DNA of 40,984 nucleotides, from contig CAYXMY010000013.1 in the NCBI GenBank assembly GCA_964466155.1, positions 1-40,984 on the forward strand. Reading direction: 5' to 3'. The DNA comes from Caenibius sp964466155. GTDB taxonomy: Bacteria; Pseudomonadota; Alphaproteobacteria; Sphingomonadales; Sphingomonadaceae. The notes under the pieces are model-generated. The model was given only the letters and a program-made list of their open reading frames with translations. It had not been told where the DNA came from and did no database searches. Positions 31,430 to 38,694 of the stretch are shown here, in pieces; position 1 is the first letter of the stretch; each line of letters begins with the position of its first letter. The position numbers were made by a program, and so were the translations under genes.

Positions 31430-33469
31430 TTACCGCGCCAGCCGGAAGCCGACCCACAGCGTGCGCGGCGTGCCGAGATCGACCGAGCCGCCCGAATTGC
31501 GGGTGATGACTTCTTCGTTGAAGAGATTCTCACCCCGCAGCACCAGCGAAAAATGGCCCGCCAGCGGCATTTCGGCAAAGGCATCGAGCGTGGTCGCCGG
31601 ACGGAGCACATCGGTCTGGAGATCGCTTTCGTAAACCTTGCCGACATGGCGTAGCGTAGCGGCGAAATTCCAGCCGGGCCGCGGGCGGTAGCTCAGCGTT
31701 CCGCTCATCGCCCAGCGCGGCGATTGCGCAGGCTGCCTGCCGTCGAGCGCGGCGGCCGCGCCGCTGCCCACCATTTTCGCATCGGTCCACGCAAGGCTGC
31801 CGTCGAACCGCAGCGGCCCCTGCCCAAGCGATGCCCCCAGCTCTATCCCCCGCGCCTTGATCGCGGGCAGGTTCTGCCGCTGCTGCAGGTTCGTCCCGAT
31901 GGAGATATTGGCGATCGCATTCTTCACCTTGTTGTCGAACGCGGTGAGCGAAAGCGTCACCCCCGGCGCCAGCGTGGCGTCCACGCCCGCTTCGTACCCG
32001 GTCAGCTTCTCGCTCTTGAGCGCGGCATTGGCCAGTGTCGTCACCGGGAACACGCTGTAGGACCGGTAAAGCTCGTTCAGGGTGGGCAGGCGGATGCCGC
32101 TATAGCCCATCGCCCGCAGCGCCACATTGGGACTGATATGGTACACCCCACCGCCGCGCCAGGTCACACCCCAATCCGTGCGGTCGGCAAAGCGGTTGTC
32201 GGTCACCAGCGCGCCGGTGGCATCGCGCTCCACGGAATGGCCTCCCCTGATGCTGGTCCGGTCGGCCCGCAGCCCCCCGGTCAGCACCAGATTGCCCAAC
32301 GTCCATGCATCTTCGATGTAGAAACCCATATCGCTGTTGCGCCCGCCCGCATGGCGGCGTGCGGTGACGGCTCCGGTCATCGCGCTATAGGCATCTTCGT
32401 ACGCCGTGCCGCTGGACCGGCGGAAATCCGCGCCCAGCCGCAGCACGTGATTGCCGCACACCGGCGGGCGCAGTTCGAACTTGCCGCCGATGCCGGTGGA
32501 TGGCGTCTTGCGCTGATTGAGCACGGGCACATAGCGGGTCGAACTGATGACGATGTTGGAAAAATCGCGCCATTGGGCGAAAGCCAGCGCATCGAATTGC
32601 CAATCGCCCCGGCCGACCAGCCGCAGGCTCGCATCCTGGCCGCTGCTGGAACTGTCCGCGCCTTTGAAACGCAGGGTGCGATTGTCGTCGAACGCCATGC
32701 CGCGCGCCTGCAATTCGATATCGCCCGAAAGGGGCACCACCACGCGCGCGCTGGTGGACCAGCTATCGTAGCGCGCCCGCGCGGTCGCGGGTACACGCTG
32801 ATCCTCCGGCGTGGTCTGGAAGCCTTGCCCCCGGTCCCACCGGCCGGAAATCACCGCAAACCCGCCGCCCGAAAACTGCGGCGCGAGCGTGCCCGCAAGT
32901 TCCGTCTCGCCACGCTGATCGATCATCGCGCTGCCGCTGACGAGGCCAAGCGTGGCAGCGTCGGCGCTTTCCATTTCGATTGCGCCAGCCAGCGCGCCGG
33001 AACCGAAGGAGCCGGAACCGCCGCCCCGCGTCACCGTGATCCGCCGCAACCGGTCGGGCGAAAGCGCGGACAGCGGGACATAGCCGAAGAACGGGTCCGT
33101 CATCGGCACGCCGTCCAGCAAGGCCAGCGCCCGGCTGGAGGCATTGCCTCCCAATGCGCGCAAGGTCACCCCCTGGGCCGAAGGATTGGCGGAACGGCTG
33201 TCGGACCGGCGGAATTGCTGGAACCCCGCGACATTGCCCAGCACATCTTCCACCCGGCCAGAAGGCGAAGCCTGCATCCGCTCGCGATCCAGCGTCACCG
33301 TGTCATAGGCCGGTTCCGAAGGGATATCTTCCAGCCCCCGCCCGGTGACGACGATCATCTCCTTGTCGGTGTCGGCAGGCGCATCCTCCGCCATCGCGGG
33401 CGCAAGCGGCGCCAGCAGGATCAGGGGAAACGCAGAACGCGCGATCAGGGAAACAGGATATGATGGCAT
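31430..33469 (-). CDS. TonB-dependent outer-membrane receptor
   Basis: A 679-residue receptor. A signal peptide (LIARSAFPLILLAPLAPAMA) is followed by a TonB-box-like EMIVVTGRG, the plug domain (RVEDVLGNVAGFQQFRRSDS, LLDGVPMTDPFFG, RRITVTRGGGSGSFGSGALAG) and a beta-barrel. The frame continues upstream to 33619, but ATG 33469 gives the natural signal peptide; no clear ribosome site is visible. The plug resembles BtuB/cobalamin-type receptors. It is convergent with the deacylase gene (27-bp gap). Uptake of a compound used by the deacylase cluster is possible but not shown. Confidence 0.88.
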   Translation of the reverse strand: MPSYPVSLIARSAFPLILLAPLAPAMAEDAPADTDKEMIVVTGRGLEDIPSEPAYDTVTLDRERMQASPSGRVEDVLGNVAGFQQFRRSDSRSANPSAQGVTLRALGGNASSRALALLDGVPMTDPFFGYVPLSALSPDRLRRITVTRGGGSGSFGSGALAGAIEMESADAATLGLVSGSAMIDQRGETELAGTLAPQFSGGGFAVISGRWDRGQGFQTTPEDQRVPATARARYDSWSTSARVVVPLSGDIELQARGMAFDDNRTLRFKGADSSSSGQDASLRLVGRGDWQFDALAFAQWRDFSNIVISSTRYVPVLNQRKTPSTGIGGKFELRPPVCGNHVLRLGADFRRSSGTAYEDAYSAMTGAVTARRHAGGRNSDMGFYIEDAWTLGNLVLTGGLRADRTSIRGGHSVERDATGALVTDNRFADRTDWGVTWRGGGVYHISPNVALRAMGYSGIRLPTLNELYRSYSVFPVTTLANAALKSEKLTGYEAGVDATLAPGVTLSLTAFDNKVKNAIANISIGTNLQQRQNLPAIKARGIELGASLGQGPLRFDGSLAWTDAKMVGSGAAAALDGRQPAQSPRWAMSGTLSYRPRPGWNFAATLRHVGKVYESDLQTDVLRPATTLDAFAEMPLAGHFSLVLRGENLFNEEVITRNSGGSVDLGTPRTLWVGFRLAR

Positions 33470-33670
33470 GAAGGATCGATTCCGGACAACTGTGCGCCAC
33501 GCGCCTAGCACAGTGTTTCCGGCTCTGGCAGCCCGTTGAAGCGGCAGGCCGGAACTGCCCGTTCCAGGCGGGATCGGCGCCGCGTTCGCCACGTTTGAAC
33601 ACAAGGTGCATGACCGCATCGCGCGGTTGGATTACATCTCCTCCCCCAGACATATCCGAGGACCCGCCCC

Positions 33671-35056
33671 ATGACCGAATACCGCATCGAAAGCGACACG
33701 CTGGGCGAGGTGTCGGTTCCGGATAACGTCTATTGGGGCGCGCAGACGCAGCGCAGCCTGGAAAATTTCCCGTTCGGCACGCGTGAGCGGATGCCGATCG
33801 AGATCGTCCATGCGCTCGCCATCATCAAACGCGCGGCGGCGCAGATCAACCGCGATCACGGTCTGCCCGGCGAACTGGCCGACGCCATCGAAGCGGCGGC
33901 GGGGCAAGTGATCGCCGGACAACTGGACGATCAGTTTCCGCTGGTCATCTGGCAAACCGGCAGCGGCACGCAAAGCAACATGAACGTCAACGAAGTGATC
34001 GCCGGGCGTGCCAACGAAATCCTCACCGGCCAGCGCGGCGGAAAAAGCCCGGTGCACCCCAACGATCACGTCAACATGCACCAGTCGTCCAACGACAGTT
34101 TCCCCACCGCGCTGCATATCGCGGCGGGGGTTGCGGTGCATGGGGCCTTGCTGCCCGCCCTTGCCCGCCTGCACACCGCGCTGGACCGGAAAGCGCGGGA
34201 ATGGGCCGGGATCGTCAAGATCGGCCGCACGCATTTGCAGGATGCGACACCGATCACGCTGGGGCAGGAATTTTCGGGCTACGTGGCGCAACTGGACAAT
34301 TGCCGCATCCGCATCGAAACCGCCTTGCAGGACGATGTGATGGCGCTGGCACAAGGCGGCACCGCGGTCGGCACCGGGTTGAACGCCCCGAAGGACTTCG
34401 GCCCGGCCATGGCCGATGCCATCGCCCGGCTGACCCAGCTTCCTTTCCGCAGCGCGGCCAACAAGTTCGAAGCGCTCGCCTCCAACGATCCGCTGGTCAA
34501 TTGTTCGGCCACGCTTGCCACGCTGGCGGTGGCGTTGAACAAGATCGCCAACGATATCCGCCTGCTAGGCAGCGGGCCGCGTTCGGGCATCGGCGAACTG
34601 GACTTGCCCGCCAACGAACCGGGCAGCTCGATCATGCCGGGCAAGGTCAATCCCACGCAGTGCGAAATGCTGACCATGGTCGCGGCACAGGTGATCGGCA
34701 ATCATCAGGCGATTACCATCGGCGGGATGCAGGGCCATTTCGAACTCAACGTGTTCAAGCCGATGATCGGCGCGGCGCTGGTCCGTTCCATCGCACTGCT
34801 CGCCACCGGCATGGACAGCTTCGCCACCCGCTGCGTCGACGGGCTCGAACCCGACCGCGCGCGGATCGAGGATCTGGTGGAACGCTCGCTGATGCTCGTC
34901 ACCGCGCTGGCCCCGGAAATCGGCTACGACATGGCGGCCAAGATCGCCGTCCATGCCCACAAGAACGGCCTGACCTTGCGGCAGGCCGCGCTGGAGCTGG
35001 GCCATGTGGACGAAGCCACGTTCGACCGGCTGGTCCGCCCCGAAGATATGGTTTGA
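33671..35056 (+). CDS. fumC: Class II fumarate hydratase
   Basis: A 461-residue enzyme converting fumarate to malate in the TCA cycle; the length is normal for FumC. Signature regions are intact: WQTGSGTQSNMNVNEV, HPNDHVNMHQSSND, GRTHLQDATPITLGQE and the superfamily motif GSSIMPGKVNPTQCE (from about residue 318) with the catalytic Ser loop. GAGGA sits 7 nt before ATG 33671. It is an oxygen-stable, iron-free fumarase. Downstream, an antiporter gene follows in the same direction after 161 bp. Confidence 0.96.
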   Translation: MTEYRIESDTLGEVSVPDNVYWGAQTQRSLENFPFGTRERMPIEIVHALAIIKRAAAQINRDHGLPGELADAIEAAAGQVIAGQLDDQFPLVIWQTGSGTQSNMNVNEVIAGRANEILTGQRGGKSPVHPNDHVNMHQSSNDSFPTALHIAAGVAVHGALLPALARLHTALDRKAREWAGIVKIGRTHLQDATPITLGQEFSGYVAQLDNCRIRIETALQDDVMALAQGGTAVGTGLNAPKDFGPAMADAIARLTQLPFRSAANKFEALASNDPLVNCSATLATLAVALNKIANDIRLLGSGPRSGIGELDLPANEPGSSIMPGKVNPTQCEMLTMVAAQVIGNHQAITIGGMQGHFELNVFKPMIGAALVRSIALLATGMDSFATRCVDGLEPDRARIEDLVERSLMLVTALAPEIGYDMAAKIAVHAHKNGLTLRQAALELGHVDEATFDRLVRPEDMV

Positions 35057-35217
35057 TCCGCCCCCTCAGACATCGACACAGCATTGCAAGCCGCAACAAC
35101 AAGGCGTTAGAAGGCTTACGCAACACGCGCTCTCACAAGGCCCACGGGCCTGACGGGATGGAGAACAGCGTGCCCGCCCCTGGCTTTCCCGGCCGCAAGA
35201 AAGGTTACACCGCCGCG

Positions 35218-36957
35218 ATGGAAGGCACGAGCCAGGTCTCCCTGCTTTACGAAGCCGTGGTTCTCATGGCGTTCGCGCTGGTCTGCGTGCTGCTGTTCCG
35301 CAGGCTCGGGCTGGGGGCGACGCTGGGTTATCTGCTGGCGGGCGCGCTCGTCGGGCCGCAGGTGCTGGGTCTGGTGGGGGATGCGCAAGGCAAGATCGAC
35401 TTTGCCGAACTGGGCATCACGTTCCTTCTGTTCGTGGTCGGGCTGGAACTCAATCCGGACCGATTGTGGCGGATGAAGCAGGATATCCTCGGTCTTGGCC
35501 TGTTGCAGGTGGTCGGCTGCGGGATTGCATTGACTGGCATCGTCATCGCATTCGTGCATTTTTCGCCGGCCGCCGCGCTGGCGCTGGGCCTGCCGCTGGC
35601 GCTGTCCTCCACGGCGCAGGTCCTGCCGATGCTGCAATCGGCCGGGCGCCTGCATACGCCGTTCGGCGAACGGGCCTTCGCGATCCTGCTGTTCCAGGAT
35701 CTGGCGCTGATCCCGATGATTACGATCATCGCCGCGTTGAGCCGCAACCCGGTGGATACGCAGGGGCCATCGGGCTGGCTGCTGGCGCTCTATACCGTGC
35801 TGGCGGTGGCCGGGCTGATCGCGGCGGGGCGCTTCCTGATCCGCCCGCTGTTCCGCCTGATCGGCAATCTCGGCGAACGGGAAATGTTCGTCGTCGCCTC
35901 GCTCTTCACCGTTACCGGGGCGGCGATGGTGATGGAATTGCTCGGCCTGTCCACCGCGCTTGGCGCGTTCGTTGCGGGCGTGATGCTGGCGGATTCGCCC
36001 TATCGCCACGAACTCGAAGCCGATGTGGAGCCGTTCCGTTCGATTCTGCTCGGCCTGTTCTTCCTCGCGGTCGGCATGATGCTCGATCTCACCGCGATTG
36101 CGGAACGGCCGCTGTTCGTCATTTCGATGGCCGCCGCGCTAATCGTCACCAAGACCGCGATCGTCATGGGCATCGGCATGCTGTTCAGGATGAAATGGCG
36201 CAATGCTTTCGCGCTTGGGCTGCTGCTCAGCCAGGGGGGCGAATTCGGCTTCGTCCTGTTCAGCCAGGCGAGCCATGCCTGGCTCATCACACCCGAAGCG
36301 GCCAGCCTGTTCGGCGCCATCGTCACCCTGTCGATGGCCACGACACCATTCCTGATGGCCGCCACCAAGCGTTTCCGCGAAGCGCCGGCGATCCAGCAGG
36401 AAGAGGTCCGCGAGGGGCCGCTGGACGAAGGGGCCAATGCAATCATCGTCGGCTATGGCCGTTTCGGCCAGACCGTGGCCCGCATCCTGATGGCAAGCGA
36501 TATCCCCGTCACGCTGATCGACAACGATATCGAAATCATCGATATCGCCAACAAGCTGGGCGAAAAGGTCTATTTCGGCGACGGCACCCGGCTCGATCTG
36601 CTGCGCCAGGCGGGGGCCGCCAATGCCGAACTGATCCTGTTCTGCATCGATGGGCGGCAATTGACTGCCGAAACGCTGGAAGCGGTGCATGGGGCTTTCC
36701 CGGACGCCGCCCTCTATGTCCGCGCGTTCGACCGCCGCACGGTGGTCCGCCTGCGCGATGCTCCGGTCAAGCGCATGGTGCGCGAAGTGCTGGAATCCGC
36801 GGTGAAGATGGCCCGCGTCGCGCTGGAGGATCTGGACATTGGGCTGGAAGAGATCGACCGCGCCGAAGACATGTACCGCGCGCGCGACCGGGAACGGCTG
36901 AAGATCCAGATCGAAACCGGGGAAATGCTGATGCCGGCAGACCGGACAACCAAGTAA
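35218..36957 (+). CDS. Monovalent cation:proton antiporter, CPA2 KefB/KefC-like
   Basis: A 579-residue inner-membrane protein. About 12 helices (residues 10-385) include LGYLLAGALVGPQVLG, the LGITFLLFVVGLELNPDRLW helix and GAFVAGVMLADSPYRHELEADV. A cytosolic RCK_N/TrkA-N domain follows with the nucleotide motif IIVGYGRFGQTVAR and the acidic LIDNDIEIID. This is the KefB/KefC/YbaL arrangement for K+/H+ exchange. ATG 35218 was chosen as the family-like start; ATG 35158 would add 20 residues, and neither has a strong ribosome site. There is no KefF/KefG ancillary gene in the window. Confidence 0.9.
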   Translation: MEGTSQVSLLYEAVVLMAFALVCVLLFRRLGLGATLGYLLAGALVGPQVLGLVGDAQGKIDFAELGITFLLFVVGLELNPDRLWRMKQDILGLGLLQVVGCGIALTGIVIAFVHFSPAAALALGLPLALSSTAQVLPMLQSAGRLHTPFGERAFAILLFQDLALIPMITIIAALSRNPVDTQGPSGWLLALYTVLAVAGLIAAGRFLIRPLFRLIGNLGEREMFVVASLFTVTGAAMVMELLGLSTALGAFVAGVMLADSPYRHELEADVEPFRSILLGLFFLAVGMMLDLTAIAERPLFVISMAAALIVTKTAIVMGIGMLFRMKWRNAFALGLLLSQGGEFGFVLFSQASHAWLITPEAASLFGAIVTLSMATTPFLMAATKRFREAPAIQQEEVREGPLDEGANAIIVGYGRFGQTVARILMASDIPVTLIDNDIEIIDIANKLGEKVYFGDGTRLDLLRQAGAANAELILFCIDGRQLTAETLEAVHGAFPDAALYVRAFDRRTVVRLRDAPVKRMVREVLESAVKMARVALEDLDIGLEEIDRAEDMYRARDRERLKIQIETGEMLMPADRTTK

Positions 36958-36967
36958 GCCGCGCAGG

Positions 36968-37008
36968 CGCTCCCCCGGCCCCGGACAGGGCGTATCAGGC
37001 GGGGAGCG
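36968..37008. terminator. Convergent hairpin between antiporter and GGDEF genes
   Basis: CGCTCCCC (36968-36975) and GGGGAGCG (37001-37008) form an 8-bp stem. It overlaps the last codons of the minus-strand gene, so its role as a terminator is tentative. Confidence 0.35.
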
Positions 37009-38236
37009 GCCCCGAAGCTTGCGGGCTGGGGAAAGTGCGTGACTTGTCCCGGTACATGTTGCGGTCGGCGGCCTTGACCAGTTCGTCGAGCGTGGCGCCA
37101 TGATCGGGGTGGACGGCATATCCGATGCTGAGCGTCATGCTGGTGCTGCGCCCGTCCGGCAGGACGATGGCCGCCGTCATGCCATCCGCCAGCCGGGCGA
37201 TAATGGCCTCGACATCCTGCACGCTGGTGGGCGGGGCCAGGATGATGGCAAATTCATCGCCCCCCACGCGAAAGGCCTTGTCCGCCTGGCGAATGCACTG
37301 GCTCAGCCGTTCCGCCACGGCCTGCAGCACGACATCCCCGGCATCGTGGCCGTAATTGTCGTTCACCCGCTTGAAGCGATTGGCATCGAGATAAAGCACC
37401 GCGAAGCGCCCCTTGTCCGGCTGGCTATGCTGGATCGTCGTCTCGACCTGCCGTTCGAACGCCACCCTGTTGCCCAGCCCCGTCAGGGCGTCATGGGTCG
37501 CGGCCCATGCCAGTTCCTGATTTTGCTGCTCGATACCGGTGTACCAGCCTTGCAATTCAGCCAGCAAGGCGTTGAAATCGTGCACCAGATTATCCACTTC
37601 GGCCAGGCCGGGCGGCGGCACGCGGCGATGGAACGCCCGTTCCATGCGCACCGAGCGCGCCACTTCCGCCACATGCCGCAGCGGCTGTATCACCCGCGCC
37701 CACATGCTCCGGGCGAGAACGCCGGTCGCCACCAGCGCCACCACGAGGCAGAGCGCGACAACCGCGAGCGCGGTCAGCAGAAACCGGATGATCCCCGCGG
37801 CACTGCCGAAGACGCGGACTTGCGCAAGCGCGGCCTCCGCATCGCCGACCTGCCGCACGATCGGCTGCGGCCACAGCACGCGGCTGGCCCAGCGTTCGAT
37901 CCGGTGGCGCATATCCGTGCCGGGCCGTTCCCATGACGCCAGCATGCGGCCCCGGTTGTCGACGATTTCGTAACGCTGCACCGCCCCTTCGCCCGTCGCG
38001 GGCGCCAGCTTATCGCGCAGGGAATGCCGGTCTCCCTGCATCAGCGCCGGAGTGACCGACGCGCCGACCATGCGGGCGAATACGTCCAGAGTCCGGTCTA
38101 TGTCGCTCCGCATCACCAATACCGCGCTCGCCAGCAGGATGGCGCAAGTCAGCATTACGGTGCTGAGCAAAAGAATACGATAGGTACGCGACAACGCTTG
38201 CCGGAAATTGGGTGCTGCCTCAGTCTGTGCGGACAT
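36995..38236 (-). CDS. Membrane-bound GGDEF diguanylate cyclase
   Basis: A 413-residue inner-membrane sensor enzyme making c-di-GMP. Helix 1 (about residues 19-41) and helix 2 (about 148-172) flank a periplasmic sensor domain of about 105 residues. A HAMP linker follows (RVIQPLRHVAEVARSV), then a GGDEF domain (about 245-400) starting ATHDALTGLGNR. The active site RVGGDEF (around residue 325) is intact, and RQAD five residues before GGDEF is the product-inhibition I-site. ATG 38236 (MSAQTE) was chosen. Its upstream leader could fold over the ribosome site (see findings). Confidence 0.92.
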   Translation of the reverse strand: MSAQTEAAPNFRQALSRTYRILLLSTVMLTCAILLASAVLVMRSDIDRTLDVFARMVGASVTPALMQGDRHSLRDKLAPATGEGAVQRYEIVDNRGRMLASWERPGTDMRHRIERWASRVLWPQPIVRQVGDAEAALAQVRVFGSAAGIIRFLLTALAVVALCLVVALVATGVLARSMWARVIQPLRHVAEVARSVRMERAFHRRVPPPGLAEVDNLVHDFNALLAELQGWYTGIEQQNQELAWAATHDALTGLGNRVAFERQVETTIQHSQPDKGRFAVLYLDANRFKRVNDNYGHDAGDVVLQAVAERLSQCIRQADKAFRVGGDEFAIILAPPTSVQDVEAIIARLADGMTAAIVLPDGRSTSMTLSIGYAVHPDHGATLDELVKAADRNMYRDKSRTFPSPQASGPLPA

Positions 38237-38245
38237 AGGCAATCA

Positions 38246-38325
38246 CTCCCCCCTGCGCAGGGCCGGGGAGGACGGACATGTCTGCCCGAAAAGCGGGCCA
38301 TGCCAATTGTTCCGGGTTCGCCCGG
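38246..38325 (-). promoter_or_regulatory. Potentially structured 5' leader of the GGDEF gene
   Basis: On the minus strand CTCCCC (38265-38270) can pair with GGGGAG (38246-38251), which is the ribosome-binding site 9 nt before ATG 38236. Upstream, GCCCG/CGGGC (38284-38298) and CCGGG/CCCGG with a 4-nt loop (38312-38325) give two further hairpins. Sequestration of the ribosome site is inference. Confidence 0.4.
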
Positions 38326-38583
38326 TCGTCATTGTCTGCATGCCTCCTGACAACGCCACATCTGCGGCGCTGAAACCTCCCGAATATTAAGCTCAGTAGC
38401 TAACGAGACGAATATGAATACCGTCCCCCCACAACAGGGCCGCCATAACCCATTGGCGCCCCCACCCCTTGCTCTTCCTCATCTTTGAGCATGGGAGGCC
38501 AGCATAACACGGCGCCCCCCGACATAGGAGTCTTCTCCGTTTCATTTCCGCCCGGATAAGCGATAACTTGACAACATTTAACA

Positions 38584-38621
38584 GAAACGCCCGCCAGTTT
38601 TGCGCAACCGGCGGGCGTTTC
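38584..38621 (-). terminator. Rho-independent terminator of the TonB receptor gene
   Basis: GAAACGCCCGCC and GGCGGGCGTTTC form a perfect 12-bp stem with a 14-nt loop, about 75 bp after the receptor's stop on the minus strand. The minus-strand 3' flank is U-rich (TTTCTGTTAAAT). Confidence 0.8.
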
Positions 38622-38694
38622 CCTATTTCGATCGGCAATCGGGGAAAACGGCGGCACCCCCACCAACAGGAACGCCGCGGCCTTTTGGACCGGA

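Larger units (their letters stand above)
38237..38694. other. Intergenic leader/terminator region
   Basis: No gene is supported in these 458 bp. The side next to the GGDEF gene contains three hairpin-forming stretches (38246-38270, 38284-38298, 38312-38325). The other side carries the TonB receptor terminator at 38584-38621. The middle shows no clear feature; an open frame at 38393-38725 looks non-coding. Confidence 0.5.

Noticed and set aside
31724..33463. 579-codon plus-strand open frame opposite the TonB receptor gene
   Set aside because: Antisense shadow without recognisable motifs; the minus frame gives a full plug and barrel.
35466..37103. 545-codon plus frame within the antiporter gene
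   Set aside because: Frame-shifted shadow of the antiporter reading frame.
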